Of a stretch of 64,000 bases of DNA, positions 1 through 9,022 are shown one piece after another. The stretch comes from Denitrobaculum sp965232285 (lineage in GTDB: Bacteria; Pseudomonadota; Alphaproteobacteria; Kiloniellales; Kiloniellaceae): the NCBI GenBank assembly GCA_965232285.1, contig CBDDPL010000004.1, positions 5,456,001 to 5,520,000 on the forward strand, written 5' to 3'. The translations under genes and the position numbers were made by a program. The notes under the pieces were generated by a model. It had not been told where the DNA came from and made no database searches. It saw nothing but the letters and a program-made list of their open reading frames with translations. Numbering within the stretch: position 1 is the stretch's first letter; the number at the start of each line of letters is the position of its first letter.

Positions 1-115
1 CGACGTGTTTCAGCGCATGGGCTTCGCCGTAGTAGACGGAGACATCACGGGCGATGATCTTGTGATTTGCGGTGCTTTGGTCCTGCACCGTCATGCTTTC
101 TGCGGCCATAGCCAT
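1..115 (-). CDS. pstB: Phosphate ABC transporter ATPase PstB, N-terminal fragment
   Basis: Only the first 38 codons are inside the window; the gene runs off the left edge. The reading starts MAMAAESM and continues with IIARDVSVYYGEAHALKHV, the typical opening beta-strand segment of PstB just before Walker A, which is not yet reached. PstB is the cytoplasmic ATPase that drives the PstSCA high-affinity phosphate importer. The ATG at 115 is preceded by GGGAG about eight bases upstream and lies 12 bp after the pstA stop, so it is the last visible gene of the pst operon. ATGs at 109 and 94 are alternative starts. phoU and phoB would be expected further left but cannot be seen. Confidence 0.9.
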   Translation of the reverse strand, partial: MAMAAESMTVQDQSTANHKIIARDVSVYYGEAHALKHV

Positions 116-127
116 GTCCTGAGCTCC

Positions 128-1432
128 CTACCAGCGGCGTTCGAAGCGTTTACGCAACAGCACAGCCAGGGCGTTCATCGCGACCAGGAAGGCCAGGAGA
201 ACCATGATGGCGGCACTGGTTTTTTCAACAAAGGCACGTTCCGGGCTGTCGGCCCAGAGATAGATCTGTACGGGCAAAGCCGTCGCCGAGTCGGTGAATC
301 CGCCCGGGATATCCACGATAAAGGCGACCATGCCGATCATCAGCAGCGGCGCGGTTTCGCCAAGGGCCTGCGCGGCGCCCAGGATCGTACCGGTCAGAAT
401 ACCCGGCATGGCCAGCGGCAGAACGTGATGGGTGACGGCCTGAAGCTTGGAGGCGCCGACGCCCAGCGCGGCCTCGCGGATGGATGGTGGCACGGCTTTC
501 AGGGCGGCACGGGCCGCGATGATGATGGTCGGCAGGGTCATGAGGGCCAGGACCATACCGCCGACCAGCGGTGCCGAGCGCGGCAGGCCGAAGAAGTTCA
601 GGAAGACGGCGAGACCCAGCAGGCCGAAGACGATCGAGGGCACGGCCGCGAGGTTGTTGATGTTCACCTCGATCAGGTCGGTCCAGCGATTCTTCGGCGC
701 GAACTCTTCCAGGTAGATCGCCGAGAGCACGCCGATCGGGAAGCTCAGGGCCAGGGTCACCACCAGCATCAGGAAGGAGCCCACGGTGGCGCCCCAGATG
801 CCCGCCTGCTCCGGTTCACGCGAATCGCCAGCCGTAAAGAAGGTCGTGTTGAACTGGGACTCGATCCTGCCATCTGCGGCCAGCGTGTCAATCCAGGCGA
901 TATCCCGGTCCTTGACCCGACGATCGGCTTCGGGAACATCGCGCGAAATGTGCCCCTTCATGAAGGAATCCGTGTCGTCGGAGGCCTTGACCCAGACGGT
1001 CTGCGTGGTCCCGACAACGTCCGGGTTCTCCATGACCAGCTCGCGCAGGGTCTGATCGGCGCTTCCGCTCATCAGGGCCGTCAGGGCGCGTTTGTCCCGG
1101 CGGCTCGTTACCTCGGGGAAGGCGCTCCGCAACGCGCCCCGCGCGATGCCCTGGTAATTCGCCCGGCGCAGAACATTCGGATCCCGTTCGCCGGTCGGGT
1201 CGATCTCGGCTTCATCGAAGGTGACCTCAAGCGCAATGTGATACTGCGAGAAGGCTGTGTAGCCATTGGCAATGATGCTGGACAGCAGCAGGACGAGCAT
1301 GCCCATTGCCGCAATAACTGCGATCAGACCATAGAGGCGGAACCTGGCTTCGGCCGCGTAGCGCCGTTTCAGGCGCGCGCCGGAAAGATCAGGCCGCTGA
1401 ATAGGTGCGGCAGAGGCAGACATCTCAGTCAT
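128..1432 (-). CDS. pstA: Phosphate ABC transporter permease PstA
   Basis: 434 aa inner-membrane permease subunit of the Pst phosphate importer. It is longer than the roughly 290-aa enterobacterial protein. The extra N-terminal part, with one membrane segment near residues 33-55 followed by a hydrophilic domain to about residue 210, matches the long alphaproteobacterial form (DUF3333-type extension). The C-terminal half holds the BPD_transp_1 permease domain with the EAALGVGASKLQAVTHHVLP coupling loop (EAA motif) and about five or six helices. Its start overlaps the pstC stop by 8 bp, which indicates translational coupling within pstSCAB. Confidence 0.96.
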   Translation of the reverse strand: MTEMSASAAPIQRPDLSGARLKRRYAAEARFRLYGLIAVIAAMGMLVLLLSSIIANGYTAFSQYHIALEVTFDEAEIDPTGERDPNVLRRANYQGIARGALRSAFPEVTSRRDKRALTALMSGSADQTLRELVMENPDVVGTTQTVWVKASDDTDSFMKGHISRDVPEADRRVKDRDIAWIDTLAADGRIESQFNTTFFTAGDSREPEQAGIWGATVGSFLMLVVTLALSFPIGVLSAIYLEEFAPKNRWTDLIEVNINNLAAVPSIVFGLLGLAVFLNFFGLPRSAPLVGGMVLALMTLPTIIIAARAALKAVPPSIREAALGVGASKLQAVTHHVLPLAMPGILTGTILGAAQALGETAPLLMIGMVAFIVDIPGGFTDSATALPVQIYLWADSPERAFVEKTSAAIMVLLAFLVAMNALAVLLRKRFERRW

Positions 1433-2816
1433 ATTTCTCTCTGTATTTCCGGACCACCCGCAGGGCGATCACGTTGAGCGTGAGAGTTACCAGGAAGAGC
1501 ATCAGTCCGAGCGCGAAGGCGGAGAGTGTCTTGGCGCTGTCGAACTCCTGATCGCCCACCAGCAGGGTGACGATCTGCACGGTCACCGTGGTCACGGCTT
1601 CCAGAGGATTGACCGTCAGGTTCGCGGCCAGGCCGGCGGCCATCACCACGATCATGGTTTCGCCGATTGCCCGGCTGACGGCCAGCAGCACACTGCCGAC
1701 GATGCCCGGCAGCGCGGCTGGCAGGACCACCTGCTTGATGGTTTCCGACTTGGTCGCCCCCAGCGCGTAGGCGCCGTCGCGCAGCGTCTGGGGCACCGAG
1801 TTCATCACGTCGTCGGACAGGGAAGAGACGAAGGGAATGCTCATGATTCCGATGACCACGCCCGCAGCCAAAGCTGATTCCGAGGAGACGTCCAGCGACA
1901 GGGCTTCACCGGTGTTGCGGAAGAAGGGGGCGACCGTCAGGGCGGCGAAGAAGCCGTAGACCACGGTCGGGATACCCGCCAGCACTTCCAGCACCGGCTT
2001 GGCGATGGCACGCATCTTGGGGCCGGCGTACTCAGACATGTAGACGGCAGAATAGAGCCCGACCGGGACCGCGACGCACATGGCGATAAAGGTCACCAGC
2101 AGCGTACCGACGAAGAGCGGAATGAAGCCGAACGCGCCCGAGCCGCCCACCTGGCCTTCGCGCAGCGCGGTTTGCGGGCTCCACTGCAGGCCGAAGAGGA
2201 AGTCGGTTATCGGGATCTTGGTAAAGAAGCGCGACGCCTCGAACAGGAGCGACAGCACGATGCCGATCGTGGTCGCGATCGCGATGGTCGAGGCGATGAT
2301 CATGATGGTCGAGATGATCGTCTCGACCCGGTTGCGCGCCCGAAGGTCGGTGGCGACCTGTTTCCGGCTGACGGTGAGGCCGGCAATCGCGACGCAGAGC
2401 GCGATCACCGCCATGGCGGCGAAGCCGGTCTGGCGCATGCCGGCATAATCGGCGGCGGCGGCTTCGATTTCGGGTGTGATGCTTCCGCCGAAAGCTTCGC
2501 CCGAAGCCAGACTGGTAATCTGGTTGATGATCAGCGCCTTCTGATCCGCGTTGAGTTCGGTGATGCTGGCCGGCAGGTTCGCCACCAAGATCATCTCGAC
2601 GATTTGCGGCTCCAAGGCCAGCCAGAACATCAGCAGCAGGAAGCTCGGTAGGCCGCACCAGAGCGCCACATAGAGCCCGTAATACTGCGGTCGGGAATGC
2701 AGGCTGTGGGTCGCGCCGCCCGAGACGGCGACCGAGCGGCTCCGTCCCATGTAGTAACCGACCAGTGTCAACAAAAGCAGTGTGGCGGCAAGGATCAGCA
2801 ACGACATGTCGGACAC
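1425..2816 (-). CDS. pstC: Phosphate ABC transporter permease PstC
   Basis: 463 aa permease partner of PstA. Two early hydrophobic segments (about residues 5-22 and 45-67) and a soluble insertion precede the BPD_transp_1 domain, as in other long alphaproteobacterial PstC proteins. The coupling motif RDGAYALGATKSETIKQVVL (about residues 347-366) and a run of transmembrane helices support the call. The longest frame starts with GTG at 2816; an ATG four codons in (2807) is an equally plausible start, and neither has a strong ribosome site. It is separated from pstS by 119 bp that carry a terminator-like hairpin, so pstC-pstA-pstB are probably made at lower level than pstS. Confidence 0.96.
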   Translation of the reverse strand: MSDMSLLILAATLLLLTLVGYYMGRSRSVAVSGGATHSLHSRPQYYGLYVALWCGLPSFLLLMFWLALEPQIVEMILVANLPASITELNADQKALIINQITSLASGEAFGGSITPEIEAAAADYAGMRQTGFAAMAVIALCVAIAGLTVSRKQVATDLRARNRVETIISTIMIIASTIAIATTIGIVLSLLFEASRFFTKIPITDFLFGLQWSPQTALREGQVGGSGAFGFIPLFVGTLLVTFIAMCVAVPVGLYSAVYMSEYAGPKMRAIAKPVLEVLAGIPTVVYGFFAALTVAPFFRNTGEALSLDVSSESALAAGVVIGIMSIPFVSSLSDDVMNSVPQTLRDGAYALGATKSETIKQVVLPAALPGIVGSVLLAVSRAIGETMIVVMAAGLAANLTVNPLEAVTTVTVQIVTLLVGDQEFDSAKTLSAFALGLMLFLVTLTLNVIALRVVRKYREKYD

Positions 2817-2874
2817 CAGGGTGTTTCAGGGACAGAAGGGATAAAACGAAAAACGAAGAAGAAAAAAAGACGCT

Positions 2875-2921
2875 AAAAAAAGTAACCGCTGGCGATCCCG
2901 GGAAAGAGGGACCGCCAGCGG
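2875..2921 (-). terminator. Intrinsic terminator/attenuator between pstS and pstC
   Basis: Reading on the minus strand just after the pstS stop, a stem with 9-bp perfect arms (2913-2921 with 2886-2894) extends inward, past one mismatch, by four more pairs. It is followed after four bases by seven consecutive T (2875-2881). There is no promoter-like sequence before pstC, so this is best read as a partial terminator that lets the binding protein outnumber the permease and ATPase. Confidence 0.75.
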
Positions 2922-2935
2922 ATCTCGGATCGACC

Positions 2936-3964
2936 TTACATGGAGAGCGGAGCCATGCCGGTCGAGGAAGCGCGCATGGCCTTACGATCGGCAGCCGGAA
3001 GCGGGATCAGACCCTTGTCCAGCAGATAGCCGTCGTCGCCCCAGGTGCCTTCGCTGGTGAATTCGTTGACGAATTCCTGGATACCGGGAACCACGCCCAC
3101 ATGCTCTTTCTTGACGTAGAAGTAGAGCGAGCGGGACACGCCGTATTCACCGGAAGCGATGTTTTCGAAGGTCGGGACTGCGCCGTCGACCGTCGAACCC
3201 TGGATCTTGTCGGCGTTCTGATCGAGGAAGCTGAAGCCGAAGATGCCGAGGGCGTTCGGGTTGGCTTCCAGCTTCTGGATGATCAGGTTGTCGTTTTCGC
3301 CGGCTTCGACATAGGCGCCATCTTCGCGGATGCCGTGTGCGACAGCCTTGAAGGCCTTCTTGTCGGACTTGCGCAGTTTGGCGAGCGATTCGAATTTCTT
3401 CGCGCCGCCTTCCATGGCCAGCTCGACGAAGGCGTCACGGGTACCGCTGGTCGGCGGCGGGCCCAGGACTTCGATCTTCTTGGCGGGCAGGGCCGGGTCG
3501 ATCTCGTTCCACATCTTGTAGGGATTGTCGACCAGTTCACCGTTGACCGGAACCTTCTTGGCCAGCGCCTGGAAGATCTGCTTCTTGGTCAGGGTCAGCG
3601 GCTCGGAGGACTTGGAGTTGGCGATCACGATGCCGTCGAAGCCGATCTTGACTTCGGTGATGGTGATGCCGGCTTTGGTGCACTTTTCGAACTCGGAAGC
3701 TTTGATGCGGCGCGAGGCATTGGTGATGTCGGGGTGACCGACGCCGACACCGCCACAGAACAGCTTCATGCCGCCGCCGGAACCGGTGCTCTCGACGACA
3801 GGCGTCTTGAAGTCGGTGACCTTACCGAACTGTTCGGCAACGGCGGTCGAGAAAGGAAATACGGTGGAGGACCCGACAATGCGGATCTGGTCGCGCGCGT
3901 TGGCGGCATTGGCGGTAAGAGCCAGGCCGGCAATTGCGGCAACGGCAAGAGAATGCTTGATCAC
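2936..3964 (-). CDS. pstS: Phosphate-binding periplasmic protein PstS
   Basis: 342 aa. A signal peptide (MIKHSLAVAAIAGLALTANA, cleavage expected near ANA-RD at about residue 23) precedes the PBP_like_2 domain. The phosphate-binding loops are recognisable: VGSSTVFPF near residue 31, ESTGSGGGMKLFCGG near 59, and SGTRDAFVE near 177. It captures periplasmic phosphate for PstCA. The GTG start at 3964 has GGAG eight bases upstream. It is the first gene after a Pho box (4075-4103) and lies downstream of phoR. Confidence 0.97.
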   Translation of the reverse strand: MIKHSLAVAAIAGLALTANAANARDQIRIVGSSTVFPFSTAVAEQFGKVTDFKTPVVESTGSGGGMKLFCGGVGVGHPDITNASRRIKASEFEKCTKAGITITEVKIGFDGIVIANSKSSEPLTLTKKQIFQALAKKVPVNGELVDNPYKMWNEIDPALPAKKIEVLGPPPTSGTRDAFVELAMEGGAKKFESLAKLRKSDKKAFKAVAHGIREDGAYVEAGENDNLIIQKLEANPNALGIFGFSFLDQNADKIQGSTVDGAVPTFENIASGEYGVSRSLYFYVKKEHVGVVPGIQEFVNEFTSEGTWGDDGYLLDKGLIPLPAADRKAMRASSTGMAPLSM

Positions 3965-4074
3965 GTTATGTCTCCAGCATCATGGCTGAGAAATCTGCAG
4001 TCGCACGAACGAGGTCGCGCGGTGTCGACCGGATGCCGACGGGGCCGAACTTATGTCTCTTCGGCGCAAGATTT

Positions 4075-4103
4075 ACTACAGATTGATGACACTTTTATGA
4101 CGT
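4075..4103 (-). promoter_or_regulatory. Pho box: three PhoB repeats before pstS
   Basis: On the minus strand three 7-base repeats occur with the exact 11-bp period of PhoB sites: ACGTCAT, four bases, GTGTCAT, four bases, CTGTAGT. The known consensus is CTGTCAT with 4-base spacers. The site lies about 110 bp upstream of the pstS start, inside the phoR-pstS gap. It predicts induction of pstSCAB by phosphorylated PhoB under phosphate limitation. phoB itself is not in the window. Confidence 0.82.
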
Positions 4104-4199
4104 TCGCTTAAGCTTTGATTTACCGACTATTTTAAGCTTCGCCACGACTAGACCGGGTCTCAGAAACACGCATTTTTTGCCGTTCTTCGAAGAGGCTTG

Positions 4200-5696
4200 T
4201 CATGCGGCTGCGTCACCGCCGCTCGGGGAGATTTCCGTCCGTTTCTCAGCGGTTGAAAGCGATTCGGCTGACAGGTTGGAAGAGGGGTTCTCGGCGGCAT
4301 TTTGCGCCAAAGGCAGCAAAACCTTGAAGCGGGATCCCTCGCCGATGGTGCTGTCGATGTCCAGGATCGCGCGATGCCGGTTAACGATATGCTTCACGAT
4401 TGCGAGGCCCAGGCCCGTGCCGCCCAACTCACGCGAGCGGGCGGTGTCCACCCGGTAAAAGCGCTCGGTCAGCCGCGGCAGGTGCTCCCGGGCGATACCT
4501 TCACCCTGATCGATCACGGTCACGGCGATGCCGGGCTTGCCGAGCCGCCGCGCCGCCCCACTGCCGCTTTCAATGCGTTTGGTCACCAGCCGGACGTCGC
4601 TCCCCGCCCGGCCGTACTTGATGGCGTTTTCCGTCAGGTTCTGAAAGACCTGCGTGAGTTCGTCCGCTTCGCCCGATACCAGATCGACCCCGGCGAACTC
4701 CAGCTTGAGCGCCATGGCCTTTTCCCGCGCTTGCGGCTCCAGGGCATTGGCGACGCTCCTGAGGATCTCCTCGATGTCGGCGGTACTGCTGGGCGGCGTA
4801 TACTCATGCAGCTCGATCCGCGAGAGGGAGAGCAGGTCTTCGATCAGCCGCGACATGCGCCGGGCCTGTTCGTGCATCACGCCGAGGAAACGGACCCGGG
4901 CGTCGGCGTCCTCCCTGGCCGGGCCCAGCAGGGTTTCGATGAAGCCCAGGAGGCTGGCCAGGGGCGTGCGCAGTTCGTGGCTTGCGTTGGCGACGAAATC
5001 GGCCCGCATCTGTTCGGCGCGCCGGACAGCCGTGAGATCGTGCAGGGCGACAATCGCGGCGGTTCCGTCCGATCCGGTGGTGGCCAGCTTGACGATGCGG
5101 CCGGAAAGGTGCCGTTCGAACTGACCCGGAATCGTGAACTCCACGAAGCGGCCGGTGGCGCCGGACAAGACCTCTTCCGTCGCCTCGATCAGCTCCGGGT
5201 TTCGCAGGACCAGGGTCAGGTCCCGTCCTGCAATGTCCTTGCCGAAGAGCTCTTCCGCCGCCGGATTGCCGCGCAAGACCCGGCGCTGTGCATCGATGAG
5301 CAGGAGCGTATCCGGCAGGGCTGACAGCACGGCCTCATGGTTGGAGACGGTGCGTACCAGTTCCTGGCGGCGCAATTGCCGGTCCCGCAAAGTATCCTTG
5401 ATGGCGTCGTTCAGGCCCGGATAGAGCAGATCGCCGCCCTCGGGCGGTGCCACCAGGGGTGCCGAGAGATCCGACGAGCGCAGTTGCTCGAAGTAACGGC
5501 GCAGGGTCGTCACATGGCGGAAGTGGCGCGCCAGCAGAGCCGCGGCCCCGAAGATCACGATACCGCAGCCGGCCGCGACGAAGCCCCAGGGCGCGAAGCC
5601 CAAAAAGCCGGCGGCCAGCAGGACGACGACACCCGGCAGGGCAAAGAGCGTCGTTGCAGGCACCATGCGCTTTACGGGAGCGGCAGCTTCTGCCAT
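4200..5696 (-). CDS. phoR: Phosphate regulon sensor histidine kinase PhoR
   Basis: 498 aa from the ATG at 5696, which has AAAGG eight bases upstream; a TTG at 5732 would add 12 residues but has no ribosome site. Two close N-terminal membrane helices (about residues 13-55), then a PAS domain (about 115-220), then HisKA with the phospho-acceptor in FVANASHELRTPLASLLGF (His about 240), then HATPase_c with N, G1 and G2 boxes (VFQNLTENAIKYG, DQGEGIAREHLPRL, GGTGLGLAIVKHI). It would phosphorylate PhoB in response to the Pst/PhoU state. Its place directly upstream of pstS supports PhoR over other PAS kinases. Confidence 0.93.
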   Translation of the reverse strand: MAEAAAPVKRMVPATTLFALPGVVVLLAAGFLGFAPWGFVAAGCGIVIFGAAALLARHFRHVTTLRRYFEQLRSSDLSAPLVAPPEGGDLLYPGLNDAIKDTLRDRQLRRQELVRTVSNHEAVLSALPDTLLLIDAQRRVLRGNPAAEELFGKDIAGRDLTLVLRNPELIEATEEVLSGATGRFVEFTIPGQFERHLSGRIVKLATTGSDGTAAIVALHDLTAVRRAEQMRADFVANASHELRTPLASLLGFIETLLGPAREDADARVRFLGVMHEQARRMSRLIEDLLSLSRIELHEYTPPSSTADIEEILRSVANALEPQAREKAMALKLEFAGVDLVSGEADELTQVFQNLTENAIKYGRAGSDVRLVTKRIESGSGAARRLGKPGIAVTVIDQGEGIAREHLPRLTERFYRVDTARSRELGGTGLGLAIVKHIVNRHRAILDIDSTIGEGSRFKVLLPLAQNAAENPSSNLSAESLSTAEKRTEISPSGGDAAA

Positions 5697-5871
5697 AGCC
5701 CGAACCTTTACTGTAAGAGGTGATGTCGCCAAGTTTCTTTGCCTACCTTAGCACCCTAATATTACAGTTTGATTCAAGTACAAGCGATAATTTGCGAATA
5801 TTGCTCCTAAAACTTAAGTCTTCGGGCCGCGCGCATTCAAGTTAATTTGTCCTGAACAGCCTGGTCCAAAG

Positions 5872-8166
5872 TCACCCCCGCGACTCGGTGCGCTGCTTGG
5901 TGATGGCCTCATGGGCGGCCAGGCCGGCGGCGATCACCAGATCGTTCACCGTGGCCCCCAGCGTGACGATTTGGGCCGGATGGCTCAAGCCAAGCAGCAT
6001 CGGGCCGATCACCGTGCCGCTGCCGATCTTCTGGATCAGCTTTGAGACGATGTTCGCACTGTGCAATGCCGGCATGATGAGAATGTTGGCCGGACCGCCG
6101 AGACGGCAGAAGGGATAGAGCTGACGCATCAGGTCGTAGTCCAGCGCGACATTGGCCTGCATCTCGCCGTCGTATTCAAAGTCGACCTCCATGCCGTCTA
6201 GCACTTCGACCGCTTCGCGGATCCGCAGGGCTTTGGCGCGCATGGGATTGCCGAAGTTCGAAAAGCTGAGGAAGGCGACCCGCGGCTCGTAGCCCATGGC
6301 GCGCGCCTGTTCGGCGCTCTGAATGGCGATGTCGGCGAGCTGTTCTGGCGTGGGAAGCTCATGCACCGAGGTGTCGGCGATGAAGACCGAGCGGCCGTCG
6401 AGCATCATCATGGACATGCCGAAGACCCGGTGTCCGGGCTTGGGATCGATGGCCCGGGTAATGTCCTCATAGGTGACGCCGAAGCTGCGGGTCAGGCCCG
6501 AAACCATGCCGTCCGCGTGTCCGTTGGCGACCATGCAGGCGGCGAAGACATTGCGGTTCTGATTGACCATCCGCTGGCAGTCCCGGAACAGGGCACCGCT
6601 GCGCTGCAGGCGCTGATAGAGATACTCCGCGTAGTGTGTGTTGTGCTCCGAGAGCCGGGCGTTGTGAACTTCCAGGAAGTCACCGGTCAGGCCCATGGTC
6701 GTCATGGTTTCGCGGACCCGGTCCTCGCGGCCGACCAGCACCGGGGTACCATAGCCGGCGTTGTGAAAGGCCAGCGCGGCGCGGATCGTGGGCTCTTCCT
6801 CGCCTTCAGCGAAGACGATGCGCTTGCGGGCCGGGGCGGCGCGGACCTTTTCGAAGATCCCCTGCAGGCTCGCGGCCGCCGGGTCAAGCCGGGCGGAGAG
6901 CTCCTGCTCATAGAGTGCCATATCCGTGATGGGTTTCTGCGCCACGCCGGTGGTCATGGCGGCTTCCGCAACTGCCTTGGGGACGGCAACGATCAGGCGC
7001 GGATCGAAGGGCGCCGGGATTATGTAATCCTTGCCGTAGCGCAGGCGGCGGCCTGCATAGGCCCGGTCCACCTCGTCCGGCACATCCTCACGTGCCAGGG
7101 CCGCGAGCGATTCCGCCGCCGCAATCTTCATCTCCATATTGATGGTGGAGGCGCGGACGTCGAGGGCACCGCGGAAGATATAAGGGAAGCCCAAGACGTT
7201 GTTGACCTGGTTGGGATAATCCGAGCGGCCGGTCGCGATGATGGCGTCGTCACGCACCGCCTTGACCTCTTCCGGCGTGATCTCCGGATCCGGGTTCGCC
7301 ATGGCGAAGATGATCGGCTGATCGGCCATGGACTTGACCATCTCGGTGGTCAGCGCCCCTTTCACCGAGAGGCCGAAGAAGACATCGGCATTTTTGACCG
7401 CATCTTCCAGGCTGCGGTCCTCGGTCTGGACCGCATGGGCCGACTTCCACTGGTTCATGCCGGCTTCGCGGCCCTGATAGATGACGCCGCGGGTGTCGCA
7501 GAGCAGGATATTGTTATGGGGCACGCCCATGGCCTTGATCAGTTCGGCGCAGGCGATACCGGCGGAACCGGCGCCGTTGATCACCATCTTGACCGATCCC
7601 AGCTCCCGGCCGGTCAAATGCACGGCGTTGATCAGGCCGGCGGCGGCGATGATCGCGGTGCCATGCTGATCGTCGTGGAAAACCGGGATGTCCAGCAGCT
7701 CGCGCAGCCGCTGTTCGATGATGAAACACTCCGGCGCCTTGATGTCTTCCAGATTGATGCCGCCGAAGCTCGAGCCGAGAAAACGCACGCAGTTGACGAA
7801 CTCGTCCACGTCGCGGGTTTCGACCTCGAGATCGATCCCGTCGACGTCCGCGAAGCGCTTGAAGAGGACGGCTTTACCTTCCATCACCGGCTTTGACGCC
7901 AGGGCGCCGAGATCGCCCAGCCCCAGCACGGCCGTGCCGTTGGAGACCACGGCCACCGTGTTGCCCTTGGCGGTATAGTCGTAGGCCTTGGCGGGATCTT
8001 CGGCGATCTTCAGGCAGGGCACCGCGACGCCGGGGGAATAGGCCAGCGACAGATCCCGCTGGGTGGTCAGCGGCTTCGTCGCCCGGATCTCGAGCTTGCC
8101 GGGCCGCCCGCTGGAATGCAGGTCGAGGGCTTCCTGGTCGGTTGTGCGCGAGCTGTCGTTGGGCAT
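5872..8166 (-). CDS. maeB: NADP-dependent malic enzyme with phosphotransacetylase-like domain (MaeB)
   Basis: 764 aa, the usual size of the fused MaeB type. The N-terminal malic domain (about residues 15-160) contains SLAYSPGVAVPCLKI and the FHDDQHGTA metal/substrate segment. The NAD-binding domain (about 165-410) has INGAGSAGIACAEL. From about residue 430 to the end lies a phosphate-acetyltransferase-like domain (PTA_PTB), known in this family as a regulatory module sensing acetyl-CoA rather than a working transacetylase. It converts malate to pyruvate plus CO2 with NADP. ATG start. maeB next to mutS and glnD is a recurring alphaproteobacterial gene order. Confidence 0.97.
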   Translation of the reverse strand: MPNDSSRTTDQEALDLHSSGRPGKLEIRATKPLTTQRDLSLAYSPGVAVPCLKIAEDPAKAYDYTAKGNTVAVVSNGTAVLGLGDLGALASKPVMEGKAVLFKRFADVDGIDLEVETRDVDEFVNCVRFLGSSFGGINLEDIKAPECFIIEQRLRELLDIPVFHDDQHGTAIIAAAGLINAVHLTGRELGSVKMVINGAGSAGIACAELIKAMGVPHNNILLCDTRGVIYQGREAGMNQWKSAHAVQTEDRSLEDAVKNADVFFGLSVKGALTTEMVKSMADQPIIFAMANPDPEITPEEVKAVRDDAIIATGRSDYPNQVNNVLGFPYIFRGALDVRASTINMEMKIAAAESLAALAREDVPDEVDRAYAGRRLRYGKDYIIPAPFDPRLIVAVPKAVAEAAMTTGVAQKPITDMALYEQELSARLDPAAASLQGIFEKVRAAPARKRIVFAEGEEEPTIRAALAFHNAGYGTPVLVGREDRVRETMTTMGLTGDFLEVHNARLSEHNTHYAEYLYQRLQRSGALFRDCQRMVNQNRNVFAACMVANGHADGMVSGLTRSFGVTYEDITRAIDPKPGHRVFGMSMMMLDGRSVFIADTSVHELPTPEQLADIAIQSAEQARAMGYEPRVAFLSFSNFGNPMRAKALRIREAVEVLDGMEVDFEYDGEMQANVALDYDLMRQLYPFCRLGGPANILIMPALHSANIVSKLIQKIGSGTVIGPMLLGLSHPAQIVTLGATVNDLVIAAGLAAHEAITKQRTESRG

Positions 8167-8305
8167 TTTTTCTTTTTCTCCGGTCTATGTCCGCACAGGC
8201 GTACATTCTTTTTGTTGCTGGTCAGTCGGGTTTGTCATGCTGCGAGACTGCTATTGCTACAGGACTGCGTTCCGGCTTGCAGTCCCTCTTTCCGCATCGT
8301 GGCGA

Positions 8306-8806
8306 TCAGCTCTGTGCATTGCGCTCGTGACGATGGACATCCTCGGCACCGTGGCGGATCAAAATCTCCTCGGCGACCTTGCCTTGTTGCTCGCTTTCGA
8401 TGGCAACCCACAGCAGGACGGTTCCGGATTCCAGGGCGCGGGCGAACTGCTCCGTATGAGGGGTGGCCCGCAGGGTCGTCAGCAGTTCCGTCAGGGCGAC
8501 AGAAGTCAGTCCGGCGGCCATCAGACCGGCAATCGCAGCACCGACCGGGCCCGTGGCGATGGCGATCAGGCCGGCCGCCGTGATCGGACCCACGTATTTG
8601 ATTTCGCCGACCAGCCCGGTCATGGCTTCCTGCCAGGCGACGCCCGGCGATTCACTGGCGCTCAGGGATTCGTGGGTATCGAGGACCGAGAGGTCGCTGG
8701 ATTGAAAGCCCGCGGCCAGCAGTGTCTCGACCGCGGCCTTGAAATTCGCGCGATCGGAGAAGCGTCCAACGATTTCGCTCATCTGCTTGATGGCGTCGTC
8801 CTGCAT
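8306..8806 (-). CDS. Small protein with glycine-rich hydrophobic centre, function unknown
   Basis: 166 aa, ATG start. The first about 45 residues form a soluble segment (FKAAVETLLAAGFQSSDLSVL) like the N-terminal fold of general-stress proteins that pair a ferredoxin-like domain with a glycine-zipper hairpin. A hydrophobic Gly/Ala-rich stretch follows (about residues 70-105, GPITAAGLIAIATGPVGAAI) that could be a membrane hairpin. The C-terminal part (ESGTVLLWVAIESEQQGKVAEEIL) again looks like an alpha/beta soluble segment. I do not recognise a named family with confidence. It is separated from maeB by 139 bp and divergent from mutS. Confidence 0.75.
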   Translation of the reverse strand: MQDDAIKQMSEIVGRFSDRANFKAAVETLLAAGFQSSDLSVLDTHESLSASESPGVAWQEAMTGLVGEIKYVGPITAAGLIAIATGPVGAAIAGLMAAGLTSVALTELLTTLRATPHTEQFARALESGTVLLWVAIESEQQGKVAEEILIRHGAEDVHRHERNAQS

Positions 8807-9022
8807 GGCGTTTTCACTCCCAACACTGCGTCAAGGCTGCGCGCGTCTTGGATTCCCCGGAATCGCTTCGATGACCGCCGCGCTTTCTTACCGCCAAGCC
8901 CGATCATTACGCTATATTGCCTTCTCCTACCCGTGCTTGCAAAGAGGGCATGGGATGGAGTAAGTGCGATGCCGCCAAGCGACCTGTCTAACGCCCCTTG
9001 AACCTTCCGCAGTCCGCGATCG

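Noticed and set aside
5..1477. A 490-codon plus-strand frame opposite pstA and pstB
   Set aside because: Composition is that of an antisense shadow (Gly/Arg/Gln/His-rich) and the pst genes explain the region.
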